Shown here piece after piece: positions 36,452 to 49,795 of a stretch of DNA of 64,000 bases. How positions within the stretch are numbered: position 1 is the stretch's first letter; every line of letters begins with the position of its first letter. The stretch comes from Gordius sp. MW1 (Eukaryota; Nematomorpha; Gordioida; Gordea; Gordiidae): assembly GCA_964036665.1 (NCBI GenBank), contig OZ038530.1, positions 2,294,001 through 2,358,000 on the forward strand, given 5' to 3'. The translations under genes were made by a program, and so were the position numbers. The notes under the pieces are model-generated. The model was not told the DNA's origin. It did no database searches and saw only the letters and a list, made by a program, of their open reading frames with translations.

Positions 36452-38507
36452 ATACGGTTCAAAGAAAAATATGTGAAAAATTTTGAGGTAAAAATATTTA
36501 TTTTTTTTTGATTCTATGTGAAAGAGCGTAAAAAAATATATAAAAGTAAGCCAATTTAAGAATCCTATTATCCACGATTGACTTCCGCAAAGAGGTTTTA
36601 AGCTGCGAGAACTATCATTTTGACAAAAGACAACGTTTTATTGTTGCGATTAGTTTGTTGTATCGCAACGTGAGTGCTTAATTTTTCAAAAATGCACTAT
36701 GCGATCATGATTTCAAAGTAATAGTTTTCTAATTCTGAGAAATTTTTACTTTTTATCATCGAAACCACGTCTGAAAACGACAACTTTCATCGGATGCATA
36801 CGGTTGAAAGAAAAATATGTGAAAAATTTTGAGGTAAAAATATTTATTTTTTTCGAATCTATGTGAAAGAGCGTAAAAAAATATATAAAAGTAAGCCAAT
36901 TTGAGAATCCTATTATCCTCGATTGACTTCCGCAAAGAGGTTTTAAGCTGCGAGAACTATCATTTTGACAAAAGACAACGTTTTATTGTTGCGATTAGTT
37001 TGTTGTATCGCAACGTGAGTGCTTAATTTTTGAAAATGGCTCTATGCAATCATGATTTCAAAGTAATAGTTTTCAGATTCTGATAAATTTTTACTTGGGA
37101 TCATAGAAACCACGTCTGAAAACGACAACTTTCATCGGATGAATACGGTTGAAAGGAAAATATGTGAAAAATTTTGAGGTAAAAATATTTATTTTTTTCG
37201 CCTCTATGTGAAAGAGCATGAAAAAATATATAAGAGTAAGCCAATTTGAGAATCCTATTATCCTCGATTGACTTCCGAAAAGAGGTTTTAAGATGCGAGA
37301 ACTATCATTTTGACAAAAGACAACGTTTGTTGCGATTAGTTTGTTGTATCGCAACGTGAGTGCTTAATTTTTCAAAAATGCACTATGCGATCATGATTTC
37401 AAAGTAATAGTTTTCTGATTCTGATAAATTTTTACTTTTTATAATCGAAACCACGTCTGAAAACGACAACTTTCATCGGATGCATACGGTTGAAAGGAAA
37501 ATATGTGAAAAATTTTGAGGTAAAAATATTTATTTTTTTCGATTCTATGTGAAAGAGCATGAAAAAATATATAAGAGTAAGCCAATTTGAGAATCCTATT
37601 ATCCTCGATTGACTTCCGAAAAGAGGTTTTAAGATGCGAGAACTATCATTTTGACAAAAGACAACGTTTTATTGTTGCGATTAGTTTGTTGTATCGCAAC
37701 GTGAGTGCTTAATTTTTCAAAAATGCAATATGCGATCATGATTTCAAAGTAATAGTTTTCTAATTCTGAGAAATTTTTACTTTTTATCATCGAAACCACG
37801 TCTGAAAACGACAACTTTCATCGGATGCATACGGTTGAAAGAAAAATATGTGAAAAATTTTGAGGTAAAAATATTTATTTTTTTCGAATCTATGTGAAAG
37901 AGCGTAAAAAAATATATAAAAGTAAGCAAATTTGAGAATCCTATTATCCTCGATTGACTTCCGCAAAGAGGTTTTAAGCTGCGAGAACTATCATTTTGAA
38001 AAAAGACAACGTTTTATTGTTGCGATTAGTTTGTTGTATCGCAACGTGAGTGCTTAATTTTTGAAAATGGCTCTATGCAATCATGATTTCAAAGTAATAG
38101 TTTTCAGATTCTGATTGGGATCATAGAAACCACGTCTGAAAACGACAACTTTCATCGGATGAATACGGTTCAAAGAAAAATATGTGAAAAATTTTGAGGT
38201 AAAAATATTTATTTTTTTCGATTCTATGTGAAAGAGCATAAAAAAATATATAAAAGTAAGCCAATTTGAGAATCCTATTATCCTCGATTGACTTCCGCAA
38301 AGAGGTTTTAAGCTGCGAGAACTATCATTTTGACAAAAGACAACGTTTTATTGTTGCGATTAGTTTGTTGTATCGCAACGTGAGTGCTTAATTTTTCAAA
38401 AATGCACTATGCGATCATGATTTCAAAGTAATAGTTTTCTGATTCTGATAAATTTTTACTTTTTATCATCGAAACCACGTCTGAAAACGACAACTTTTAT
38501 CGGATGC
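36452..38507. repeat. 6-mer HOR type I, distant copy (2056 bp)
   Basis: Starts: 36452 (D; TTTAAG, CCACG), 36798 (B1; CGAATC), 37143 (C1d4; GCCTC), 37484 (D; CATGAA, TGCAATATG), 37829 (B3), 38163 (C1). The class order and length match the tandem 6-mers at 20643-26462, although the trimer domain lies between. TGCAATATG replaces TGCACTATG in the second D unit, and this variant persists in all later D units of this position. This copy therefore groups with the right half of the window. Confidence 0.88.
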
Positions 38508-39186
38508 ATACGGTTGAAAGGAAAATATGTGAAAAATTTTGAGGTAAAAATATTTATTTTTATCGATTCTATGTGAAAGAGCATGAAAAAATATATAAGA
38601 GTAAGCCAATTTGAGAATCCTATTATCCTCGATTGACTTCCGAAAAGAGGTTTTAAGATGCGAGAACTATCATTTTGACAAAAGACAACGTTTTATTGTA
38701 GCGATTAGTTTGTTGTATCGCAACGTGAGTGCTTAATTTTTGAAAATGGCTCTATGCAATCATGATTTCAAAGTAATAGTTTTCAGATTCTGATTGGGAT
38801 CATAGAAACCACGTCTGAAAACGACAACTTTAATCGGATGAATATGGTTCAAAGAAAAATATGTGAAAAATTTTGAGGTAAAAATATTTATTTTTTTCGA
38901 TTCTATGTGAAAGAGCATAAAAAAATATATAAAAGTAAGCCAATTTGAGAATCCTATTATCCTCGATTGACTTCCGCAAAGAGGTTTTAAGCTGCGAGAA
39001 CTATCATTTTGACAAAAGACAACGTTTTATTGTTGCGATTAGTTTGTTGTATCGCAACGTGAGTGCTTAATTTTTCAAAAATGCACTATGCGATCATGAT
39101 TTCAAAGTAATAGTTTTCTGATTCTGATAAATTTTTACTTTTTATCATCGAAACCACGTCTCAAAACGACAACTTTTATCGGATGC
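38508..39186. repeat. Two monomers (m113-m114), truncated A/B3 plus C1
   Basis: The unit at 38508 (334 bp) starts like the TTTTTATCG A monomers (CATGAA, CCGAAAAG, GATGCGAG) but ends with the B3 deletion, so it is a hybrid. It also has TTGTAGCG near 38697, breaking the dyad. The unit at 38842 (345 bp) is C1 and opens with ATATGG rather than ATACGG. Together they are a shortened form of the four-monomer cycle that follows. Confidence 0.75.
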
Positions 39187-40555
39187 ATACGGTTGAAAGG
39201 AAAATATGTGAAAAATTTTGAGGTAAAAATATTTATTTTTATCGATTCTATGTGAAAGAGCATGAAAAAATATATAAGAGTAAGCCAATTTGAGAATCCT
39301 ATTATCCTCGATTGACTTCCGAAAAGAGGTTTTAAGATGCGAGAACTATCATTTTGACAAAAGACAACGTTTTATTGTTGCGATTAGTTTGTTGTATCGC
39401 AACGTGAGTGCTTAATTTTTGAAAACTGCTCTATGCGATCATGATTTCAAAGTAATAGTTTTTAGATTCTGATAAATTTTTACTTGGGATCATAGAAACC
39501 ACGTCTGAAAACGACAACTTTCATCGGATGAAAACGGTTGAAAGGAAAATATGTGAAAAATTTTGAGGTAAAAATATTTATTTTTTTCGATTCTATGTGA
39601 AAGAGCATGAAAAAATATATAAGAGTAAGCCAATTTGAGAATCCTATTATCCTCGATTGACTTCCGAAAAGAGGTTTTAAGATGCGAGAACTATCATTTT
39701 GACAAAAGACAACGTTTTATTGTTGCGATTAGTTTGTTGTATCGCAACGTGAGTGCTTAATTTTTCAAAAATGCAATATGCGATCATGATTTCAAAGTAA
39801 TAGTTTTCTAATTCTGAGAAATGTTTACTTTTTATCATCGAAACCACGTCTGAAAACGACAACTTTCATCGGATGCATACGGTTGAAAGAAAAATATGTG
39901 AAAAATTTTGAGGTAAAAATATTTATTTTTTTCGAATCTATGTGAAAGAGCGTAAAAAAATATATAAAAGTAAGCAAATTTGAGAATCCTATTATCCTCG
40001 ATTGACTTCCGCAAAGAGGTTTTAAGCTGCGAGAACTATCATTTTGAAAAAAGACAACGTTTTATTGTTGCGATTAGTTTGTTGTATCGCAACGTGAGTG
40101 CTTAATTTTTGAAAATGGCTCTATGCAATCATGATTTCAAAGTAATAGTTTTCAGATTCTGATTGGGATCATAGAAACCACGTCTGAAAACGACAACTTT
40201 CATCGGATGAATACGGTTCAAAGAAAAATATGTGAAAAATTTTGAGGTAAAAATATTTATTTTTTTCGATTCTATGTGAAAGAGCATAAAAAAATATATA
40301 AAAGTAAGCCAATTTGAAAATCCTATTATCCTCGATTGACTTCCGCAAAGAGGTTTTAAGCTGCGAGAACTATCATTTTGACAAAAGACAACGTTTTATT
40401 GTTGCGATTAGTTTGTTGTATCGCAACGTGAGTGCTTAATTTTTCAAAAATGCACTATGCGATCATGATTTCAAAGTAATAGTTTTCTGATTCTGATAAA
40501 TTTTTACTTTTTATCATCGAAACCACGTCTGAAAACGACAACTTTCATCGGATGC
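39187..40555. repeat. Tetramer HOR, first unit (1369 bp)
   Basis: Starts: 39187 (A; TTTTTATCG, followed by GATGAAAACGG), 39532 (D; TGCAATATG), 39877 (B3, 334 bp), 40211 (C1). This is the A-D-B3-C1 cycle that becomes tandem at 42612. Its D unit has GATGCGAG, where the later tandem copies have GACGCGAG, and carries a private AAATGTTTAC near 39820. Confidence 0.88.
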
Positions 40556-42611
40556 ATACGGTTGAAAGGAAAATATGTGAAAAATTTTGAGGTAAAAATA
40601 TTTATTTTTATCGATTCTATGTGAAAGAGCATGAAAAAATATATAAGATTAAGCCAATTTGAGAATCCTATTATCCTCGATTGACTTCCGAAAAGAGGTT
40701 TTAAGATGCGAGAACTATCATTTTGACAAAAGACAACGTTTTATTGTTGCGATTAGTTTGTTGTATCGCAACGTGAGTGCTTAATTTTTGAAAACTGCTC
40801 TATGCGATCATGATTTCAAAGTAATAGTTTTTAGATTCTGATAAATTTTTACTTGGGATCATAGAAACCACGTCTGAAAACGACAACTTTCATCGGATGA
40901 AAACGGTTGAAAGGAAAATATGTGAAAAATTTTGAGGTAAAAATATTTATTTTTTTTCGCCTCTATGTGAAAGAGCATGAAAAAATATATAAGAGTAAGC
41001 CAATTTGAGAATCCTATTATCCTCGATTGACTTCCGCAAAGAGGTTTTAAGCTGCGAGAACTATCATTTTGACAAAAGACAACGTTTTATTGTTGCGATT
41101 AGTTTGTTGTACCGCAACGTGAGTGCTTAATTTTTGAAAATGGCTCTATGCAATCATGATTTCAAAGTAATAGTTTTCAGATTCTGATAAATTTTTACTT
41201 TTAATCATCGAAACCACGTCTGAAAACGACAACTTTCATCGGATGAATACGGTTCAAAGGAAAATATGTGAAAAATTTTGAGGTAAAAATATTTATTTTT
41301 TTCGCCTCTATGTGAAAGAGCATGAAAAAATATATAAGAGTAAGCCAATTTGAGAATCCTATTATCCTCGATTGACTTCCGAAAAGAGGTTTTAAGATGC
41401 GAGAACTATCATTTTGACAAAAGACAACGTTTGTTGCGATTAGTTTGTTGTATCGCAACGTGAGTGCTTAATTTTTCAAAAATGCACTATGCGATCATGA
41501 TTTCAAAGTAATAGTTTTCTGATTCTGATAAATTTTTACTTTTTATAATCGAAACCACGTCTGAAAACGACAACTTTCATCGGATGCATACGGTTGAAAG
41601 GAAAATATGTGAAAAATTTTGAGGTAAAAATATTTATTTTTTTCGATTCTATGTGAAAGAGCATGAAAAAATATATAAGAGTAAGCCAATTTGAGAATCC
41701 TATTATCCTCGATTGACTTCCGAAAAGAGGTTTTAAGATGCGAGAACTATCATTTTGACAAAAGACAACGTTTTATTGTTGCGATTAGTTTGTTGTATCG
41801 CAACGTGAGTGCTTAATTTTTCAAAAATGCAATATGCGATCATGATTTCAAAGTAATAGTTTTCTAATTCTGAGAAATTTTTACTTTTTATAATCGAAAC
41901 CACGTCTGAAAACGACAACTTTCATCGGATGCATACGGTTGAAAGGAAAATATGTGAAAAATTTTGAGGTAAAAATATTTATTTTTTTCGAATCTATGTG
42001 AAAGAGCGTAAAAAAATATATAAAAGTAAGCAAATTTGAGAATCCTATTATCCTCGATTGACTTCCGCAAAGAGGTTTTAAGCTGCGAGAACTATCATTT
42101 TGAAAAAAGACAACGTTTTATTGTTGCGATTAGTTTGTTGTATCGCAACGTGAGTGCTTAATTTTTGAAAATGGCTCTATGCAATCATGATTTCAAAGTA
42201 ATAGTTTTCAGATTCTGATTGGGATCATAGAAACCACGTCTGAAAACGACAACTTTCATCGGATGAATACGGTTCAAAGAAAAATATGTGAAAAATTTTG
42301 AGGTAAAAATATTTATTTTTTTCGATTCTATGTGAAAGAGCATAAAAAAATATATAAAAGTAAGCCAATTTGAGAATCCTATTATCCTCGATTGACTTCC
42401 GCAAAGAGGTTTTAAGCTGCGAGAACTATCATTTTGACAAAAGACAACGTTTTATTGTTGCGATTAGTTTGTTGTATCGCAACGTGAGTGCTTAATTTTT
42501 CAAAAATGCACTATGCGATCATGATTTCAAAGTAATAGTTTTCTGATTCTGATAAATTTTTACTTTTTATCATCAAAACCACGTCTGAAAACGACAACTT
42601 TTATCGGATGC
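40556..42611. repeat. Expanded cycle: tetramer interrupted by two GCCTC monomers (2056 bp)
   Basis: Starts: 40556 (A), 40901 (B2; GCCTC, TACCGC), 41247 (C1d4; GCCTC), 41588 (D; TGCAATATG), 41933 (B3), 42267 (C1; CATCAAAACC, TTTTATCGG). Compared with the tetramer, two monomers have been added after the A unit; compared with the type I 6-mer, an A unit replaces the first D. The block therefore looks like a recombinant between the two HOR families. It separates the first tetramer from the tandem ones. Confidence 0.82.
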
Positions 42612-45600
42612 ATACGGTTGAAAGGAAAATATGTGAAAAATTTTGAGGTAAAAATATTTATTTTTATCGATTCTATGTGAAAGAGCATGAAAAAATATAT
42701 AAGAGTAAGCCAATTTGAGAATCCTATTATCCTCGATTGACTTCCGAAAAGAGGTTTTAAGATGCGAGAACTATCATTTTGACAAAAGACAACGTTTTAT
42801 TGTTGCGATTAGTTTGTTGTATCGCAACGTGAGTGCTTAATTTTTGAAAACTGCTCTATGCGATCATGATTTCAAAGTAATAGTTTTTAGATTCTGATAA
42901 ATTTTTACTTGGGATCATAGAAACCACGTCTGAAAACGACAACTTTCATCGGATGAAAACGGTTGAAAGGAAAATATGTGAAAAATTTTGAGGTAAAAAT
43001 ATTTATTTTTTTCGATTCTATGTGAAAGAGTATGAAAAAATATATAAGAGTAAGCCAATTTGAGAATCCTATTATCCTCGATTGACTTCCGAAAAGAGGT
43101 TTTAAGACGCGAGAACTATCATTTTGACAAAAAACAACGTTTTATTGTTGCGATTAGTTTGTTGTATCGCAACGTGAGTGCTTAATTTTTCAAAAATGCA
43201 ATATGCGATCATGATTTCAAAGTAATAGTTTTCTAATTCTGAGAAATTTTTACTTTTTATCATCGAAACCACGTCTGAAAACGACAACTTTCATCGGATG
43301 CATACGGTTGAAAGAAAAATATGTGAAAAATTTTGAGGTAAAAATATTTATTTTTTTCGAATCTATGTGAAAGAGCGTAAAAAAATATATAAAAGTAAGC
43401 AAATTTGAGAATCCTATTATCCTCGATTGACTTCCGCAAAGAGGTTTTAAGCTGCGAGAACTATCATTTTGAAAAAAGACAACGTTTTATTGTTGCGATT
43501 AGTTTGTTGTATCGCAACGTGAGTGCTTAATTTTTGAAAATGGCTGTATGCAATCATGATTTCAAAGTAATAGTTTTCAGATTCTGATTGGGATCATAGA
43601 AACCACGTCTGAAAACGACAACTTTCATCGGATGAATACGGTTCAAAGAAAAATATGTGAAAAATTTTGAGGTAAAAATATTTATTTTTTTCGATTCTAT
43701 GTGAAAGAGCATAAAAAAATATATAAAAGTAAGCCAATTTGAGAATCCTATTATCCTCGATTGACTTCCGCAAAGAGGTTTTAAGCTGCGAGAACTATCA
43801 TTTTGACAAAAGACAACGTTTTATTGTTGCGATTAGTTTGTTGTATCGCAACGTGAGTGCTTAATTTTTCAAAAATGCACTATGCGATCATGATTTCAAA
43901 GTAATAGTTTTCTGATTCTGATAAATTTTTACTTTTTATCATCGAAACCACGTCTGAAAACGACAACTTTTATCGGATGCATACGGTTGAAAGGAAAATA
44001 TGTGAAAAATTTTGAGGTAAAAATATTTATTTTTATCGATTCTATGTGAAAGAGCATGAAAAAATATATAAGAGTAAGCCAATTTGAGAATCCTATTATC
44101 CTCGATTGACTTCCGAAAAGAGGTTTTAAGATGCGAGAACTATCATTTTGACAAAAGACAACGTTTTATTGTTGCGATTAGTTTGTTGTATCGCAACGTG
44201 AGTGCTTAATTTTTGAAAACTGCTCTATGCGATCATGATTTCAAAGTAATAGTTTTTAGATTCTGATAAATTTTTACTTGGGATCATAGAAACCACGTCT
44301 GAAAACGACCACTTTCATCGGATGAAAACGGTTGAAAGGAAAATATGTGAAAAATTTTGAGGTAAAAATATTTATTTTTTTCGATTCTATGTGAAAGAGC
44401 ATGAAAAAATATATAAGAGTAAGCCAATTTGAGAATCCTATTATCCTCGATTGACTTCCGAAAAGAGGTTTTAAGACGCGAGAACTATCATTTTGACAAA
44501 AGACAACGTTTTATTGTTGCGATTAGTTTGTTGTATCGCAACGTGAGTGCTTAATTATTCAAAAATGCAATATGCGATCATGATTTCAAAGTAATAGTTT
44601 TCTAATTCTGAGAAATTTTTACTTTTTATCATCGAAACCACGTCTGAAAACGACAACTTTCATCGGATGCATACGGTTGAAAGAAAAATATGTGAAAAAT
44701 TTTGAGGTAAAAATATTTATTTTTTTCGAATCTATGTGAAAGAGCGTAAAAAAATATATAAAAGTAAGCAAATTTGAGAATCCTATTATCCTCGATTGAC
44801 TTCCGCAAAGAGGTTTTAAGCTGCGAGAACTATCATTTTGAAAAAAGACAACGTTTTATTGTTGCGATTAGTTTGTTGTATCGCAACGTGAGTGCTTAAT
44901 TTTTGAAAATGGCTCTATGCAATCATGATTTCAAAGTAATAGTTTTCAGATTCTGATTGGGATCATAGAAACCACGTCTGAAAACGACAACTTTCATCGG
45001 ATGAATACGGTTCAAAGAAAAATATGTGAAAAATTTTGAGGTAAAAATATTTATTTTTTTCGATTCTATGTGAAAGAGCATAAAAAAATATATAAAAGTA
45101 AGCCAATTTGAGAATCCTATTATCCTCGATTGACTTCCGCAAAGAGGTTTTAAGCTGCGAGAACTATCATTTTGACAAAAGACAACGTTTTATTGTTGCG
45201 ATTAGTTTGTTGTATCGCAACGTGAGTGCTTAATTTTTCAAAAATGCACTATGCGATCATGATTTCAAAGTAATAGTTTTCTGATTCTGATAAATTTTTA
45301 CTTTTTATCATCGAAACCACGTCTGAAAACGACAACTTTTATCGGATGCATACGGTTGAAAGGAAAATATGTGAAAAATTTTGAGGTAAAAATATTTATT
45401 TTTATCGATTCTATGTGAAAGAGCATGAAAAAATATATAAGAGTAAGCCAATTTGAGAATCCTATTATCCTCGATTGACTTCCGAAAAGAGGTTTTAAGA
45501 TGCGAGAACTATCATTTTGACAAAAGACAACGTTTTATTGTTGCGATTAGTTTGTTGTATCGCAACGTGAGTGCTTAATTTTTGAAAACTGCTCTATGCG

Positions 45601-46718
45601 ATCATGATTTCAAAGTAATAGTTTTTAGATTCTGATAAATTTTTACTTGGGATCATAGAAACCACGTCTGAAAACGACCACTTTCATCGGATGAAAACGG
45701 TTGAAAGGAAAATATGTGAAAAATTTTGAGGTAAAAATATTTATTTTTTTCGATTCTATGTGAAAGAGCATGAAAAAATATATAAGAGTAAGCCAATTTG
45801 AGAATCCTATTATCCTCGATTGACTTCCGAAAAGAGGTTTTAAGACGCGAGAACTATCATTTTGACAAAAGACAACGTTTTATTGTTGCGATTAGTTTGT
45901 TGTATCGCAACGTGAGTGCTTAATTATTCAAAAATGCAATATGCGATCATGATTTCAAAGTAATAGTTTTCTAATTCTGAGAAATTTTTACTTTTTATCA
46001 TCGAAACCACGTCTGAAAACGACAACTTTCATCGGATGCATACGGTTGAAAGAAAAATATGTGAAAAATTTTGAGGTAAAAATATTTATTTTTTTCGAAT
46101 CTATGTGAAAGAGCGTACAAAAATATATAAAAGTAAGCAAATTTGAGAATCCTATTATCCTCGATTGACTTCCGCAAAGAGGTTTTAAGCTGCGAGAACT
46201 ATCATTTTGAAAAAAGACAACGTTTTATTGTTGCGATTAGTTTGTTGTATCGCAACGTGAGTGCTTAATTTTTGAAAATGGCTCTATGCAATCATGATTT
46301 CAAAGTAATAGTTTTCAGATTCTGATTGGGATCATAGAAACCACGTCTGAAAACGACAACTTTCATCGGATGAATACGGTTCAAAGAAAAATATGTGAAA
46401 AATTTTGAGGTAAAAATATTTATTTTTTTCGATTCTATGTGAAAGAGCATAAAAAAATATATAAAAGTAAGCCAATTTGAGAATCCTATTATCCTCGATT
46501 GACTTCCGCAAAGAGGTTTTAAGCTGCGAGAACTATCATTTTGACAAAAGACAACGTTTTATTGTTGCGATTAGTTTGTTGTATCGCAACGTGAGTGCTT
46601 AATTTTTCAAAAATGCACTATGCGATCATGATTTCAAAGTAATAGTTTTCTGATTCTGATAAATTTTTACTTTTTATCATCGAAACCACGTCTGAAAACG
46701 ACAACTTTTATCGGATGC
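42612..46718. repeat. Tetramer HOR x3 (1369 bp each)
   Basis: Units start at 42612, 43981 and 45350. Monomers: 42612/42957/43302/43636, 43981/44326/44671/45005, 45350/45695/46040/46374 (A, D, B3, C1; 345+345+334+345). The first has AGTATGAAA near 43029. The second and third share GACCACTTTC near 44310 and 45679 and AATTATTCAAAAA near 44554 and 45923. The third has GTACAAAAAT near 46115. All D units carry GACGCGAG. The block recurs at 53184-55921 with only two units. Confidence 0.95.
43302..43635 (+). repeat. Reference short monomer, class B3 (334 bp)
   Basis: The B3 class lacks 11 bases: where B1 reads CTGATAAATTTTTACTTGGG, B3 reads CTGATTGGG (near 43585). In most copies the deletion travels with CGAATC, CGTAAA, AAGCAAATTTG and TTTGAAAAAAG, so the class is a linked haplotype. 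Exceptions with the deletion but a different front are m113 (38508), m145 (49463) and m152 (51838). B3 units first appear at 18589 and are absent from the first 18 kb and from about 26.1-37.8 kb. Confidence 0.9.
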
Positions 46719-47753
46719 ATACGGTTGAAAGGAAAATATGTGAAAAATTTTGAGGTAAAAATATTTATTTTTATCGATTCTATGTGAAAGAGCATGAAAA
46801 AATATATAAGAGTAAGCCAATTTGAGAATCCTATTATCCTCGATTGACTTCCGAAAAGAGGTTTTAAGATGCGAGAACTATCATTTTGACAAAAGACAAC
46901 GTTTTATTGTTGCGATTAGTTTGTTGTATCGCAACGTGAGTGCTTAATTTTTAAAAAATGCACTAAGCGATCATGATTTCAAAGTAAGAGTTTTCTGATT
47001 CTGATAAATTTTTACTTTTTATCATCTAAACCACGTCTGAAAACGATAACTTTCATCGGATGCATACAGTTGAAAGAAAAATATGTGAAAAATTTTGAGG
47101 TAAAAATATTTATTTTTTTCGATTCTATGTGAAAGAGCTTAAAAAAATATATAAAAGTAAGCCAATTTGAGAATCCTATTATCCTCGATTGACTTCCGAA
47201 AAGAGGTTTTAAGATGCGAGAACTATCATTTTGACAAAAGACAACGTTTTATTGTTGCGATTAGTTTGTTGTATCGCAACGTGAGTGCTTAATTTTTGAA
47301 AACTGCTCTATGCGATCATGATTTCAAAGTAATAGTTTTTAGATTCTGATAAATTTTTACTTGGGATCATAGAAACCACGTCTGAAAACGACAACTTTCA
47401 TCAGATGAATACGGTTCAAAGAAAAATATGTGAAAAATTTTGAGGTAAAAATATTTATTTTTTTCGATTCTATGTGAAAGAGCATAAAAAAATATATAAA
47501 AGTAAGCCAATTTTAGAATCCTATTATCCTCGATTGACTTCCGCAAAGAGGTTTTAAGCTGCGAGAACTATCATTTTGACAAAAGACAACGTTTTATTGT
47601 TGCGATTAGTTTGTTGTATCGCAACGTCAGTGCTTAATTTTTGAAAATGGCTCTATGCAATCATGATTTCAAAGTAATAGTTTTCAGATTCTGATAAATT
47701 TTTACTTGGGATCATAGAAACCACGTCTGAAAACGACAACTTTCATCGGATGA
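46719..47753. repeat. Monomers m137-m139, variant trio
   Basis: Starts: 46719 (an A-like TTTTTATCG front, then TTAAAAAATGCACTAAG, AGTAAGAG and a C1 tail), 47064 (ATACAGTTG, AGCTTAAA, A tail), 47409 (B1; TTTTAGAATC, CGTCAGTG). The first two carry marks seen only here and in the duplicate at 55922-56956, which makes them the best landmarks of the long duplication. Differences from that copy include CATCTAAACC and CGATAAC near 47023-47047. Confidence 0.85.
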
Positions 47754-49795
47754 ATACGGTTCAAAGAAAAATATGTGAAAAATTTTGAGGTAAAAATATT
47801 TATTTTTTTCGATTCTATGTGAAAGAGCATAAAAAAATATATAAAAGTAAGCCAATTTGAGAATCCTATTATCCTCGATTGACTTCCGCAAAGAGGTTTT
47901 AAGCTGCGAGAACTATCATTTTGACAAAAGACAACGTTTTATTGTTGCGATTAGTTTGTTGTATCGCAAGGTGAGTGCTTAATTTTTGAAAAATGCACTA
48001 TGCGATCATGATTTCAAAGTAATAGTTTTCTAATTCTGAGAAATTTTTACTTTTTATCATCGAAACCACTTCTGAAAACGACAACTTTCATCGGATGCAT
48101 ACGGTTGAAAGAAAAATATGTGAAAAATTTTGAGGTAAAAATATTTATTTTTTTCGAATCTATGTGAAAGAGCGTACAAAAATATATAAAAGTAAGCCAA
48201 TTTGAGAATCCTATTATCCTCGATTGACTTCCGCAAAGAGGTTTTAAGCTGCGAGAACTATCATTTTGACAAAAGACAACGTTTTATTGTTGCGATTAGT
48301 TTGTTGTATCGCAACGTGAGTGCTTAATTTTTGAAAATGGCTCTATGCAATCATGATTTCAAAGTAATAGTTTTCAGATTCTGATAAATTTTTACTTGGG
48401 ATCATAGAAACCACGTCTGAAAACGACAACTTTCATCGGATGAATACGGTTGAAAGGAAAATATGTGAAAAATTTTGAGGTAAAAATATTTATTTTTTTT
48501 GCCTCTATGTGAAAGAGCATGAAAAAATATATAAGAGTAAGCCAATTTGAGAATCCTATTATCCTCGATTGACTTCCGAAAAGAGGTTTTAAGATGCGAG
48601 AACTATCATTTTGACAAAAGACAACGTTTGTTGCGATTAGTTTGTTGTATCGCAACGTGAGTGCTTAATTTTTCAAAAATGCACTATGCGATCATGATTT
48701 CAAAGTAATAGTTTTCTGATTCTGATAAATTTTTACTTTTTATAATCGAAACCACGTCTGAAAACGACAACTTTCATCGGATGCATACGGTTGAAAGGAA
48801 AATATGTGAAAAATTTTGAGGTAAAAATATTTATTTTTTTCGATTCTATGTGAAAGAGCATGAAAAAATATATAAGAGTAAGCCAATTTGAGAATCTTAT
48901 TATCCTCGATTGACTTCCGAAAAGAGGTTTTAAGATGCGAGAACTATCATTTTGACAAAAGACAACGTTTTATTGTTGCGATTAGTTTGTTGTATCGCAA
49001 CGTGAGTGCTTAATTTTTCAAAAATGCAATATGCGATCATGATTTCAAAGTAATAGTTTTCTAATCTGAGAAATTTTTACTTTTTATCATCGAAACCACG
49101 TCTGAAAACGACAACTTTCATCGGATGCATACGGTTGAAAGAAAAATATGTGAAAAATTTTGAGGTAAAAATATTTATTTTTTTCGAATCTATGTGAAAG
49201 AGCGTAAAAAAATATATAAAAGTAAGCAAATTTGAGAATCCTATTATCCTCGATTGACTTCCGCAAAGAGGTTTTAAGCTGCGAGAACTATCATTTTGAA
49301 AAAAGACAACGTTTTATTGTTGCGATTAGTTTGTTGTATCGCAACGTGAGTGCTTAATTTTTGAAAATGGCTCTATGCAATCATGATTTCAAAGTAATAG
49401 TTTTCAGATTCTGATTGGGATCATAGAAACCACGTCTGAAAACGACAACTTTCATCGGATGAATACGGTTCAAAGAAAAATATGTGAAAAATTTTGAGGT
49501 AAAAATATTTATTTTTTTCGATTCTATGTGAAAGAGCATAAAAAAATATATAAAAGTAAGCCAATTTGAGAATCCTATTATCCTCGATTGACTTCCGCAA
49601 AGAGGTTTAAGCTGCGAGAACTATCATTTTGACAAAAGACAACGTTTTATTGTTGCGATTAGTTTGTTGTATCGCAACGTGAGTGCTTAATTTTTGAAAA
49701 TGGCTCTATGCAATCATGATTTCAAAGTAATAGTTTTCAGATTCTGATTGGGATCATAGAAACCACGTCTGAAAACGACAACTTTCATCGGATGA
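47754..49795. repeat. 6-mer HOR type I variant (m140-m145)
   Basis: Starts: 47754 (hybrid of a GCAAGG B2 front and a D tail, CACTTCTG), 48099 (B1; CGAATC, GTACAAAAAT), 48444 (C1d4; TTTTGCCTC), 48785 (D; TGCAATATG with a 1-bp loss, CTAATCTGAG), 49129 (B3), 49463 (AGGTTTAAG; ends as B3 instead of C1, 333 bp). The order still follows the type I 6-mer. The duplicate at 56957 has the same hybrid first unit but ends with a normal C1. Confidence 0.83.
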
